A stretch of DNA of 50,352 nucleotides, taken from contig CAJQPP010000014.1 in assembly GCA_905480235.1 (NCBI GenBank), positions 1 to 50,352 of the forward strand. The letters run 5' to 3'. Shown here piece after piece: positions 1 through 9,600 of the stretch. The notes under the pieces are model-generated. The model did no database searches, was not told the DNA's origin, and saw only the letters and a program-made list of their open reading frames with translations. Each line of letters starts with the position of its first letter. Within the stretch, counting starts at the first letter, position 1. Made by a program: the position numbers and the translations under genes. The stretch comes from an uncultured Pirellulaceae bacterium. Its GTDB lineage: Bacteria > Planctomycetota > Planctomycetia > Pirellulales > Pirellulaceae.

Positions 1-274
1 AAGCAAGTCCCACCGGTCTGATAATTCCCTGCGATTTCTTATGAACTTACGCCTTACAAATCGAGCCTTGGGGTAAGCCATCCATTTGCAGCATTCCGGG
101 AACCACCCCTGTATTCTCTAAATTCGCAAGTATTCTGAAAGGGGAGTCTTTGATCTCAGAGAGGATTTCCTGAAATCAATTGGTTTTGGATACCACCAGC
201 CGGAAACGGGCATATCTTGACCATCTTCACATCGGAAGGAAAATGACCTCATTAGTTCCCGGTCAGAACGGGAA

Positions 275-1018
275 TCACCGCCCTTCGCCCAGCCGGTCGC
301 CCAGAAAATCATCCAGCTCGGCGATTGCGTAAATTTTATCCCGCGTGATAGTCCAGTCGTACTCGACGCGGCGGAAAATTACGTCTTTGCCATCTAAAAT
401 GACGTAGCAGCTACGCGGATCATTGTCGCGAGGTTGCCCGACGCTTCCCACATTCACCATGACCTTTTGCTCACTCAGACGATATTGGCCATTCAAATCG
501 CGTGGCGACATAAATCGGCAATCCTCAGTAAACACACCCGGAACGTGCGTGTGCCCCTGAAAACAGTACTGTTGGATAAACGTGAAAATCCTTTGGATCT
601 TTCGTTCGTTGTAGATGTCTTCGGGAAACACGTATTCGCACAGCGGACTGCGCGGTGACCCATGCACAAACATCATTTCGCCTTCTCGTTGGGTTCTCGG
701 CAAGCGAGCCAGAAAAGCCCAGCGTGACTGATTCTCACCGGATTCTCTCTCGATTTGAGACCGAGTCCAAAAGATCGCTCTCTCCGCACCACTGCTGAAC
801 CCCTCGGGATCAAAAAGAGCCCCGTTGTCGTGATTCCCCAAAAGGCACATTTTGAATTCACGCGTTAGATCGATACAAGTGCAAGGATCCGGGCCGTATC
901 CGATCACATCGCCCAGACAATAAATGTGGTCAACATTTTGCTGAGCAATATCATCCAACACCGCGCTGAGTGCCTCGGCGTTGCCATGAATGTCGCTGAT
1001 GATGGCTGTTCGATTCAA
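275..1018 (-). CDS. Metallophosphoesterase, calcineurin-like (paralog 1)
   Basis: This is a 247-residue calcineurin-like phosphoesterase. The family signatures appear in order: SDIHGN at residues 8-13, LGDVIGYGPDP near 35-45, GNHD near 61-64, FVHGSPR near 117-123 and GHTHVPG near 155-161. These residues would bind a dinuclear metal centre and cut a phosphomonoester or phosphodiester; the substrate cannot be read from sequence. There is no signal peptide, so it is probably cytosolic. The start is TTG at 1018, placed a few residues before the first motif and preceded at about 8 nt by AGG. It lies 48 bp downstream of a closely similar gene on the same strand, and both share a C-terminal stretch containing KIYAI and LGDRL, so they look like a tandem duplication. 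The family is certain, the substrate unknown. Confidence 0.93.
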   Translation of the reverse strand: MNRTAIISDIHGNAEALSAVLDDIAQQNVDHIYCLGDVIGYGPDPCTCIDLTREFKMCLLGNHDNGALFDPEGFSSGAERAIFWTRSQIERESGENQSRWAFLARLPRTQREGEMMFVHGSPRSPLCEYVFPEDIYNERKIQRIFTFIQQYCFQGHTHVPGVFTEDCRFMSPRDLNGQYRLSEQKVMVNVGSVGQPRDNDPRSCYVILDGKDVIFRRVEYDWTITRDKIYAIAELDDFLGDRLGEGR

Positions 1019-1066
1019 TTTTCGGACCTGAATGAAATTCTATTTCGACAAAAGGACCTTAAGGAT

Positions 1067-1834
1067 TTAGCATCCGCGTAACAGTCGATCGCCAAGCATA
1101 TTGTCTAAATCAGGAATAGCATAGATTTTCTTTGCCGTAGCTTCCTGATCGTACTCAACCCGATGGTACTCGACGTAGCCTTCATCTTCATTCAGGACAA
1201 CGTAACAAGACCGGCGATCTTCATCGCGAGGCTGTCCAACGCTACCGATGTTGAACATCATTTTCTCAGCGCCCAATTCCATTCGATTGTTAATACTGTG
1301 AGGCGAATGAAATTTACCAGCCTGCGTAAAGACGCCTGGAATATGGGTGTGCCCCTGAAAACAATATTTTTCAAATCGGCTAAATAGCACTTCCATTCTT
1401 TGCGATTCGTAAACGTGTTCCGGGAAAACATATTCGTTGGTTGGATCGCGGGGTGAACCGTGCACAAAGAGGACATTGCCCTCGTCATGCCTACGAGGCA
1501 GTTCACCGATGAAATCCCATCTTCGATTTGATTTATCGACTCCATCAACTGTCTTTTCCAATTGATCACGTGTCCAAAAAATGGCTTTCAACGCGACAGG
1601 ATTAAATCCCTCTGGATCAAAAATAGTTGCCTGATCATGGTTACCCAGAATGGTAAGCTCACAATTCTGAATCACCGCATCAAGACATTTGGTGGGATCC
1701 GGACCGTAGCCGATGATGTCACCCAAACAAACAATGCGTTCGATACCCCGCGACTTTATGTCATCCAATACGGCAGTCAGTGCTTCGTAATTGGCGTGGA
1801 TGTCGCTGATTAAAGCTCTGGTGCCCGATGCCAT
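1067..1834 (-). CDS. Metallophosphoesterase, calcineurin-like (paralog 2)
   Basis: This 255-residue calcineurin-like phosphoesterase is the upstream partner of the gene ending at 275. It carries SDIHAN (residues 9-14), LGDIIGYGPDP, GNHDQA, FVHGSPRDP and GHTHIPG, the full set of metal-binding motifs. The ATG at 1834 directly precedes the first motif and no N-terminal extension is needed. It keeps the paralog's C-terminal signature (KIYAIPDLDN then LGDRL), which lies outside the catalytic core and supports descent from one duplication. The 48-bp gap suggests co-transcription of the pair. Cytosolic location is inferred from the lack of a signal peptide. Substrate specificity is unknown; annotations as Ser/Thr phosphatase or YfcE-like phosphodiesterase would both be guesses. 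Confidence 0.93.
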   Translation of the reverse strand: MASGTRALISDIHANYEALTAVLDDIKSRGIERIVCLGDIIGYGPDPTKCLDAVIQNCELTILGNHDQATIFDPEGFNPVALKAIFWTRDQLEKTVDGVDKSNRRWDFIGELPRRHDEGNVLFVHGSPRDPTNEYVFPEHVYESQRMEVLFSRFEKYCFQGHTHIPGVFTQAGKFHSPHSINNRMELGAEKMMFNIGSVGQPRDEDRRSCYVVLNEDEGYVEYHRVEYDQEATAKKIYAIPDLDNMLGDRLLRGC

Positions 1835-2078
1835 AGAGAGAAAATTCCGTAAGGTTTCAAAAAAAGACCGGATGTGCGGTACGCCGGTTCAATGGAGTAG
1901 GGGATAAACTGATTGCAAAGTTTACGGTTTTCCCTCCAAATGTTCAATCGATCAGCCCGGTTCAAATCCGAACACAAACATGGATAATTCCAGAAATTAC
2001 GGCATCCGGCGACAGAGCCCCTTTCTCTAGCCGCTGAATAAACTGGCGTATCAATAAAGCTACCCCAAACAAAACAAC

Positions 2079-2083
2079 AGGAG
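2079..2083 (+). promoter_or_regulatory. Shine-Dalgarno AGGAG for tsaB
   Basis: AGGAG lies immediately before a TTG (2084) and 12 nt before an in-frame GTG (2096). The TTG has no room for a normal spacer, so the GTG is the better start. Starting there also gives the usual short TsaB N-terminus that runs directly into LALETS. Confidence 0.5.
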
Positions 2084-2095
2084 TTGGTAAATCAG

Positions 2096-2812
2096 GTGAT
2101 TCAACTAGCGCTAGAGACGTCGATCAGAGATTTTTCAATTTGCCTGCAAATTGATCAGCTGATCTTTAAAAACCCTTGTGAAACACCGGATGGCCGCGCG
2201 TCTGCCAGCCTTCTGCCGCAAATTGATGCCCTTTTACAACAAGCCAATCTACGCCCTGCTGATGTCGGGGCGGTCAGCATTTCCCTCGGACCCGGTTCGT
2301 TTACCGGGTTAAGGATGGGGGTCGCGACAGCCAAAACTCTGGCGTGGGCCTTGAATTGTCCGATTTACGCGGTTTCCAGCCACGCCGTCATTGCTTGGCA
2401 AGCTGCCAAAAAACTGGCAAATGAAGAGGCATGCGGAATCAGGCAAATTGCCGCCGTTATTGACGCCCAAAGAGGGCAATGGTTCAGTCAACTATTCACG
2501 CTCGATAAACGAGGCAATATCACCCCTGAGAGGCCGTTCTTAATCGTAGAGCCGCAAGCATTTCTCAGCGAATTGAAGGATTCCACTTGGGTTTCCGGAC
2601 CCGGGCTGCATCGCTGGCAGCAAAAGTTGCAGTTAAAACCAGCAATCCAGTTTACTGAGCCAGGGCTGTGGAACCCGTCAGCAACTGCCGTCGCAGAACT
2701 GGTTGGCCAAGCAAATTATAATACGCCGCCCGTCGATCCAATGGAGTTAGTACCGGTATACGGAAGGAAAAGCGCCGCAGAAGAAAAACTGCTTGCGGGT
2801 GAGTTGAAATAA
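2096..2812 (+). CDS. tsaB: tRNA threonylcarbamoyladenosine biosynthesis protein TsaB
   Basis: TsaB is the non-catalytic ASKHA-fold partner of TsaD in formation of N6-threonylcarbamoyladenosine at position 37 of ANN-decoding tRNAs. The N-terminal strand LALETS corresponds to the LAIDTAT of other TsaB proteins, and the family hallmark SLGPGSFTGLRMG is intact near residues 64-76. The length of about 238 residues is normal. GTG at 2096 is preferred over TTG at 2084 because of the AGGAG spacing. The gene is not next to tsaE or a rimI-like gene, its common neighbours elsewhere, but tsaD lies about 2 kb away on the opposite strand. No signal peptide or membrane segment is present; it is a cytosolic protein. 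Confidence 0.92.
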   Translation: MIQLALETSIRDFSICLQIDQLIFKNPCETPDGRASASLLPQIDALLQQANLRPADVGAVSISLGPGSFTGLRMGVATAKTLAWALNCPIYAVSSHAVIAWQAAKKLANEEACGIRQIAAVIDAQRGQWFSQLFTLDKRGNITPERPFLIVEPQAFLSELKDSTWVSGPGLHRWQQKLQLKPAIQFTEPGLWNPSATAVAELVGQANYNTPPVDPMELVPVYGRKSAAEEKLLAGELK

Positions 2813-2841
2813 CTTTTTGCAATGCCCAAGTTAGCCACGGT

Positions 2842-4374
2842 TCAAGGCAGGATGATGCCTTTTTCTTTGACTTGTTCCAGTAACTCATCAAACATTTGTT
2901 GGTCGGCAATTTCGCCACCGTATTGATACCAAACTTGAGTAATCAGTCCGTTGGATTCTGAATCCCGGGTAATCTCGTCCAGATAGGCTGTAACCTTCGC
3001 CGTTAAGATTTGCGAATCTTCGTCATGAGTTGTGTTCCATTGCCGCACCATATACTCAGCGACTGGGACCCGATACTTTTCAAACGAAGGACGTGCCAGG
3101 TTCCGATGCAGACGCCGCCAATGATGTTGTGGAATCGTGGCAAGGATCGAACGGGGTCTCTCATGATCGACGGGTTTATTGCGAAAGATGTCAACCGTCG
3201 CTCCGTTTTTCAGTTGAGCTTCGTAAACGAACCACGGGCTGTGAGGCGGCGGCACATCAAACATGCGAAATGACTGTCGCATGTTGAGCCACTTCCCAAC
3301 CACTCTGGCTTCGAGTGGCATGAATTTTTTGCACAGCGGATGATTTATCGTGGCGATGTTCCAGGCTAGGAAATACCCCACCATGAAGACACAAAACACA
3401 TTCGCCCAAATGGGTAACGCTGAGTCCTTTTGCGGGGCTGGCTCGGAAGCATCTCTCGTGAAAAAAAGAGAGGTCCAACGAACCCAAAAGGCACCGGGAA
3501 GCAAAGCCAACCAAAATGCGATGGCGATGGGTGAAAACAAACCGATGCTCATGCATGACGCAATGCCAAGGTGCAGGCCGACAAAAAACAACAAGGCAAC
3601 GCGACGCCATAAAGCGTTTTTCCAAGGGGTCAGCAGCAGTACTGGAAGAACAAGCTCACCCGCCAAGGTTACCCAAGTGAGGATTTTCAAAATCAGGGGC
3701 CATTGCAATAACCACTTGCCAAATCCTGTCGTGTAAATATCCAGCTTCATCACGTATCCCATGGCGTTGCCGGAAAACCAAAAGTCATTCAACTTGGCAA
3801 TTCCCGCAAAGAAATACAGACTGAATAATGTCAGTATCAAACCCACCGTGGCCCCGGAAAAGACCGGCTTGAGCGAAATCACTGCTCCGCGTTTTTTCGC
3901 ATCTAAGGACCAGACCGCGTTCAGCGGCAGAAACATGCTCCAAAATAATGCCAACCGGAAAAGCACGTCACCCGAATGGAGAATCAGAGGATTTCGCATT
4001 TGCAACGAAACCAGCAACACCCAACTGACGACACAAGCAATTTTAGTTTTCCAACCCAGCATCATCATTAGCGCAGCCAGGGCAGCCACGACAAAGAGAA
4101 AGCTCTGAAAGGCAACTCCGCCATGCAACGCGTGAATGGACCACCCAAGTGGCTCGGTCGTCCCGGAAATCCTCCCAACGTATTCGTGCCAGACCTTAAG
4201 CGGGAAAAAACCGGCGTCCGTATACATGGCAGTCAGGGACCGCGCACGCATGCCTAAATCGATTAATACCAGACCGCCCAAAGCGACCCGCATGGCAGCC
4301 AAAGAACGCAGATCGCAAGCGAATACGCTTCGCCAAGCACCCTGTTTTTCCAGCGCGTCGGTTTTGGATTCCAT
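2842..4374 (-). CDS. HTTM-domain membrane protein (gamma-carboxylase-like)
   Basis: This 510-residue multi-pass membrane protein resembles the HTTM family, related to the membrane domain of vitamin K-dependent gamma-carboxylase. The N-terminus has the typical LRxxLAxxRV-like opening and a DAGFFP segment (near residues 53-58), followed by a series of hydrophobic helices to about residue 300. The last ~190 residues are soluble and include a YEAQLKNG segment and the charged C-terminus, as in other planctomycete HTTM proteins. The true substrate and activity of bacterial HTTM proteins are largely unknown, so no reaction is assigned. ATG at 4374 is the natural start; no clear Shine-Dalgarno precedes it. 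It converges on tsaB, with only 29 bp between the stop codons. Confidence 0.85.
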   Translation of the reverse strand: MESKTDALEKQGAWRSVFACDLRSLAAMRVALGGLVLIDLGMRARSLTAMYTDAGFFPLKVWHEYVGRISGTTEPLGWSIHALHGGVAFQSFLFVVAALAALMMMLGWKTKIACVVSWVLLVSLQMRNPLILHSGDVLFRLALFWSMFLPLNAVWSLDAKKRGAVISLKPVFSGATVGLILTLFSLYFFAGIAKLNDFWFSGNAMGYVMKLDIYTTGFGKWLLQWPLILKILTWVTLAGELVLPVLLLTPWKNALWRRVALLFFVGLHLGIASCMSIGLFSPIAIAFWLALLPGAFWVRWTSLFFTRDASEPAPQKDSALPIWANVFCVFMVGYFLAWNIATINHPLCKKFMPLEARVVGKWLNMRQSFRMFDVPPPHSPWFVYEAQLKNGATVDIFRNKPVDHERPRSILATIPQHHWRRLHRNLARPSFEKYRVPVAEYMVRQWNTTHDEDSQILTAKVTAYLDEITRDSESNGLITQVWYQYGGEIADQQMFDELLEQVKEKGIILP

Positions 4375-4795
4375 CGGTCAAGAACTCCCCAATGATCATG
4401 CACGACCTGTCCTATCGATATTCTATCGTTATTGAAACAAACAGATCGAAACCAATCGTGCCGCAATTCTTTGGCTTTCAAGGAATTTGCCGTGATTATC
4501 CAACTAATGGTTCTAAACAGAATTTTCCCGGGCTGGTTAAAAAGGCCTAATCCGTCAGACACTTGATAAAGATCGTGAGAATCCAGCCTTGGGGCCTATG
4601 GAAAACCGCATATTTCCCGCGGCTATTCGCAGCCAACCGCAGTCATACGCAGCCAACCGCAGTCATACGCGGCTAGTCGCAGCAATTCTCCATCGATCCC
4701 TTGCGACCGCTGGCCGCTTCGCATGCTTGACCAGCTCAGGGAAGTTGAAATGAACGGGATTAAACTCAGCGGACTGCAAGTCAGCTGATTCCACG
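4375..4795. other. Intergenic region with decamer repeat
   Basis: This 421-bp stretch lies between the minus-strand tsaD stop and the minus-strand HTTM start. I see no credible coding sequence: the short frames here are not protein-like and have no family resemblance. It holds the phased decamer array at 4611-4680. The remainder must contain the promoter of the HTTM gene, but I cannot place it. Confidence 0.6.
4611..4680. repeat. Seven phased decamers ending in CGC, with a perfect 20-bp duplication
   Basis: Seven consecutive 10-bp blocks from 4611 to 4680 all end in CGC. The central four form a perfect tandem duplication of a 20-bp unit (4631-4650 and 4651-4670), which itself consists of two related decamers, agccaaccgc and agtcatacgc. 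The blocks at 4621 and 4671 both begin ggcta. A 10-bp period is close to one turn of B-DNA, so each CGC would face the same side of the helix. The array lies 115 bp past the tsaD stop and about 240 bp upstream of the HTTM start. Confidence 0.85.
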
Positions 4796-5824
4796 CTAAC
4801 GCACCAAGCCAGCCTGAATATCGAGATCGAGTGCTGCAAACTGCTGAGCATCAAATTTTTCCAGAGCGATCGCACCCATCACAGCATTATCAGTACATAA
4901 ATCGGGTCTTGAAATACACAGTTTTACGCCATGGACATCGGCAATCTCAGCCAACTTATTTCGTAGCACTCGGTTAGCAGCGACCCCTCCACCGACACAT
5001 AGGGTTTTCAGTTTGGTGTGCTCGATCGCCTGGAAACTCTTTGCGACTAGGCAATCGACTACCGCTTGTTGAAAACTCGCGGCTACGTCGGCAATAGTCT
5101 GTGGCTCAAGTTCCAAATTCGCAAAATCTACGGAACCAGTTCCGGCAATCGCGTAACGCACCGCTGTTTTCAAGCCACTAAAACTAAATTCCAAGCGATT
5201 GGTCTCCCTGATAAAACTCCGCGGGAAATTGTACGCTTGGGGATTACCCTGTTGGGCCACTTTGGAAATGGCCGGGCCGCCTGGGTAGGGAAGCCCAAGC
5301 ATACTGGCGACCTTATCGAAAGCTTCACCAGCCGCGTCATCGATCGTTCCACCCAATAAGTCAAAATCGAATGCACCTTCACAACGGTACAAGTGGCTGT
5401 GACCACCGCTCACTACGAGCCCCACACATGGAAAAATTGATTCCACCTCGTCAAACTGACAGGCGTAAATATGGGCATTCAAATGATTGATGGCAATCAA
5501 CGGCTTGCCAGCTGCTAATGCAAGTGATTTCGCAGCCATTAAACCGACAATTAACGAACCCGACAGGCCCGGTTCATTGGCGACAGCGATGGCATCCAAA
5601 TCGCTTAAAGATACCTTTGCTTTGCTGAGAGTCTCTTCGATCACCGGCAAGATTCGCTCGATGTGTGCTCGTGCGGCTAACTCGGGCACGACCCCCCGGA
5701 ATTTTTCATGCAACTCAGCTTGGCTGGCTACCACACTGGCAATGACAGCGGGTCCTCGCGTCACCACCGCCGCAGCCGTTTCGTCGCATGTGGTTTCAAT
5801 CGCCAGAATCAGGGGTGAGTTCAT
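4796..5824 (-). CDS. tsaD: tRNA threonylcarbamoyladenosine transferase TsaD
   Basis: TsaD transfers the threonylcarbamoyl group from threonylcarbamoyl-AMP to A37 of tRNA, working with TsaB and TsaE in the cytosol. The 342-residue length is typical. The N-terminus reads LAIETTCDETAAA (residues 8-20), the metal-binding pair is H114 and H118 in NHLNAH, VSGGHSHLY follows, and the C-terminal nucleotide/metal motif includes CTDNAVM near residue 313. ATG at 5824 has GGGA about 5 nt upstream. It stands alone on the minus strand, facing away from the downstream plus-strand genes. All catalytic residues I know for the family are present. Confidence 0.96.
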   Translation of the reverse strand: MNSPLILAIETTCDETAAAVVTRGPAVIASVVASQAELHEKFRGVVPELAARAHIERILPVIEETLSKAKVSLSDLDAIAVANEPGLSGSLIVGLMAAKSLALAAGKPLIAINHLNAHIYACQFDEVESIFPCVGLVVSGGHSHLYRCEGAFDFDLLGGTIDDAAGEAFDKVASMLGLPYPGGPAISKVAQQGNPQAYNFPRSFIRETNRLEFSFSGLKTAVRYAIAGTGSVDFANLELEPQTIADVAASFQQAVVDCLVAKSFQAIEHTKLKTLCVGGGVAANRVLRNKLAEIADVHGVKLCISRPDLCTDNAVMGAIALEKFDAQQFAALDLDIQAGLVR

Positions 5825-6036
5825 GGAATTCCCAAATGCAATTTCGTAGACTTGATATCCGGTAATGGCTGTCGGGCTAATTATGCGAAGAGCAGGCCAT
5901 CCATAACAGGTTGGATGAGCGAATTCGCAGGTTCTTTTTCCAATTTATCAAACATGAACCGCCACAAGAAACTTGCCAGCCTCGGTCAACCCATTTAAGA
6001 TTTCAAAAACCTTGTTGTTCCAACGAAAATCTCGCT

Positions 6037-6453
6037 ATGAATTCGACCGAGCCAACTCGATATAACGCTCTTTGGATCCCCGGCTGGTACGAGATGGATC
6101 AACCACTGCAGCTGCACCAAACGTCCACGTTGTGGTTTTACCAGAACCCACCCTCCGACCTCCCGAATGTGGAGGATTACGACTTCGTTTTTTTCAATCA
6201 GCTGAGCGCTGCAACTAACTGCCAGGTTCGCAAAGCGGTCATAAAATCGATCACGCATCCCGCGCTGGGGTCAATTCGCCAAATCGATACCCAAGGGCTT
6301 GATTATGTATTCTTCACGACCGTCGGGGATGCCGTGGTGGTCAATGCAGAAGAAAGCCCCGGTTGCGTGAAAAACGGGGCATGGGACATCCAGGATTGGA
6401 GCATGACCGTTACGTTGGCAGAGGTTTCCGAACCGCTCGTCAATGACAACTAA
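6037..6453 (+). CDS. Small protein of unknown function
   Basis: I do not recognise this ~138-residue protein. It has no signal peptide, membrane segment or obvious metal motif; the sequence is rich in aromatic residues (NALWIPGWYEMD, LWFYQNPP, YDFVFF) and acidic near the end, suggesting a small globular cytosolic domain. The open frame extends upstream to 5911, but the first 42 codons are basic and cysteine-rich with no family character; ATG at 6037 opens a clean globular sequence and is my preferred start. No good Shine-Dalgarno is seen at either start. It is divergent from tsaD and is followed after 243 bp by the FG-GAP/ASPIC gene. Confidence 0.6.
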   Translation: MNSTEPTRYNALWIPGWYEMDQPLQLHQTSTLWFYQNPPSDLPNVEDYDFVFFNQLSAATNCQVRKAVIKSITHPALGSIRQIDTQGLDYVFFTTVGDAVVVNAEESPGCVKNGAWDIQDWSMTVTLAEVSEPLVNDN

Positions 6454-6696
6454 TTCGGAATGGGCCTATAATGGGTTGGCTCCCCCGCTGAAGATATGAG
6501 CCGGGCCGGCTTTTAGGTGGTTGATAATACCATTTGGCCTAATTTTTGCGGTTATTTACAAGCTTTTGCTCCGGGGATATCAGTACCCTATGACTACGTA
6601 GGGAATTTTTACAAAACGGCGTTTCCGTTTTATACTGGGGATTCGGTAGCTTCCAGACTTCTCTCTTTACGCGTTCCTTGAGTACAGGGTTTTTCA

Positions 6697-9600
6697 TTGT
6701 TCCATTGCTTATTGTTGCCACCGGTGCTGATGTTTGTCAGCTCGTTTTTAATTTTGGGAAGCCAAGAATCCGAAACGACTGATTTGCCCGTTGCTGAGAC
6801 AGGGATCTCAACCACACCCTACGCTCGCCAAGGCGAAAGCTCAGGCAAATTCACGCGTTTAGAAGTCACCCAAACGGGTTTAGATTTTGAAACCAAAGTC
6901 GTACCGGATCACGAATTAGCGAGACTGTACCACAGCGGATCGGTGGCGGGTGGTATTGCCATTGGCGATGTCAACGGTGACGGCAATCCAGATATCTTTT
7001 GCGCAGGCTCAGCTCAGCCGAGTCGGCTTTATTTGCAGGTCGGCGAAATGACATTTGAAGACGCCACGGACGCCGCTGGTATGGCAGACCCAAGTAACCC
7101 GTGGACAGCCGGCGTCAGTCTGGTGGATTTCGACAATGATGGAGACCTCGATCTTTACCTCTGTAACTACCTCTCTCCTAATCAACTTTGGCTCAATGAT
7201 GGCAGCGGACATTTCACTGAGCGCGGCGCGGAGTTTGGTGTCGACGTTACTGACGCCAGCCTGATGGCTTACTTTGGAGATATTGATAATGACGGCTGGC
7301 TAGACTTGTACTTGTTGACTAACCGTCTTTATTCCGAAGAGGGCTGGGCAAAGGATTTTGAAATCATTCGCGGACCGGATAACCAGCTGCAATTGGAGGA
7401 TCGCTACGCCGACTACTTCAAATTGGTTCTTCGGGAACAAGGAAAGTATCGGCTCACGCAAAAAGGCCGAGACGATTACCTATTCCAAAATAAACAAGGA
7501 AAGTCTTTCGAAAACATTACCAAGCAAGCCAACATTACCGGAGACGGCCACGGTTTGTCGGCCGTGCTGTGGGATTACGATCAAGACAACGACCTGGATA
7601 TCTATGTCTGCAACGATTTCCAGGATCCTGATCGCTTATATGAAAACTTGGGAAATGGGCGTTTCAAGGATGTGGTCCGGGACACTTTCAAGCACACCAG
7701 TTGGTTTTCTATGGGAGCCGATGCGGCAGATGTCAACAACGACGGTCGAACGGATCTGTTGACCGTGGATATGTCGGCAACCGATCACTACCTTTCCAAA
7801 GTCATGATGGGTTCAATGTCGACCCATGCCTATTTTTTGGATACTGCCGAGCCTCGCCAATACATGCGAAATTTCTTACATCTCAATGCTGGTAAATCTG
7901 ATTCAAACTGGAAACACAAACCCAAACCTCGGTTTCTTGAGACGGGTCAGTTATCTGGAATTTCCAGCACCAACTGGTCATGGGCGCCCGTGATGAGAGA
8001 TTTTGATGCGGACGGTCGCGTCGACCTGTTCGTGACCAATGGACACGTTCGAAATTTTAATAACCCTGATATTGCTACCGACAAAACCGAAACAGAAGAG
8101 GACAAATCCTACTGGGAAATCCACAAAGACGAGAAACCGATGGCGCAGGTCAACAAGACTTTTCACAATCTTGACGGCATTCATTTTGAACCGATCGGAG
8201 CGACTTGGGGACTGGATCATCTAGGTATCAGTTATGCTGCGGCGGCAGGAGACTTGGATCAAGACGGAGACATCGATCTGGTTGTGATGAATGTTGACGA
8301 ACCAGTTAGCATTTTTCGCAATGATATCGGCCAAAGCAACAGCCTTACTGTGAAACTGCAGGGCACCCTTTCCAACCGCAGCGGCATTGGTGCCAAGGTC
8401 CGCGTCGAATCACCCCTGGGAAAACAGGTCGTCGATTTTTCGCCGCAACGCGGTTTCTTGTCCAGTCATGAACCCACCCTTCATTTTGGCATGGGTAACC
8501 ACACGAACGTTGAACGTTTGACCGTGGAATGGCCATCCGGCGTCGTCCAGACTTACCAAAACTTACCGGTCAACCAAGTCGTCACCTTGACCGAAAACTC
8601 GCTCGCAGAAAAACCCCTCGCGACCGCAGCGAAAAAGCCATTGTTTCAGCAGGTCGACGGCATGGGAATCGCCAGACGTAAAGAAAACAATTTCGACGAT
8701 TTTAACCTGCAACCACTCCTTCCTAACAAGCTGTCGCAACTTGGACCCGGGATGGCATTGGGGGATCTCGATCAAAACGGGCGCGATGAACTTTATCTTG
8801 CAGCACCAGCCGGACAACAGAAAAGTCTGCACCGGTTGCCAGACCAACAAAACCTGAACAACCAGCTTTTCTTTTTTGGTAAACCCCTTGCTACAGACCA
8901 GGCCATCGAAGAGATGGCACCACTTTTCTTCGACGCAGATGCCGATGGTGATCTCGATGTTTACGTAGTTTCCGGCGGCGTAGAAAATGAGGGCAACCAA
9001 GAACTCCTGCGTGACCGCCTGTTAATTAATCAGGGCCAATTGAATTTCACCGCTGCTGACGCTGACGCGTTACCGGACACCCGTTTCTCTGGTAGCGCCG
9101 TGGCGGCAGCCGATTACGATCGCGATGGTGACTTGGATCTTTTTCTTGGCGGGCGGTTGGTCAAGGGTTCCTACCCCATGGCTCCGCCCAGCATGTTATT
9201 ACGTAACGAGTCCAGCCAACAAAATGGGCCCAAATTCGTTAATGCCACGGCCGATGATTCGTCCGGTTTGCAGGAACCGGGAATGGTGACCAGTGCCTTG
9301 TGGTCGGACGTCAATGCAGATGGATGGTTGGATTTGTTGGTTTGCGTCGAATGGGGCCCGGTCCGGGTCTATCTGAATCAGCAGGGAAAGCTGGTTGAAT
9401 CATCCGAGGCATGTGGAACGGCGGGTAAATTAGGATGGTGGAACGGAATTACAGCAGGAGATTTTGATCGCGATGGCGACATGGATTACATCGCCTCGAA
9501 TCTTGGCCAAAACACAAAATATCACGCTTCCGATAAAAAACCTTCTCGCATTTACTTTGGCCGATTTGGTGAGAATGAGGCCCCCTCAATTATCGAAACA

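Noticed and set aside
118..312. 64-codon minus-strand open frame at the left end
   Set aside because: It overlaps the 3' end of the metallophosphoesterase in another frame and has no start signal or family features; positions 1-274 show no gene.
1955..1975. A T-loop-like ggttcaaatcc suggesting a tRNA
   Set aside because: No acceptor, D or anticodon stems can be built around it on either strand.
4631..4670. 20-bp tandem repeat as a CRISPR array
   Set aside because: The units are directly adjacent with no spacers, and no cas gene is present.
5911..6036. N-terminal extension of the small unknown protein before ATG 6037
   Set aside because: The extension is basic and Cys-rich with no globular character and no Shine-Dalgarno; kept only as an alternative start.
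8563..9000. 145-codon minus-strand open frame
   Set aside because: It lies inside the FG-GAP gene, whose repeats are continuous in the plus-strand frame.
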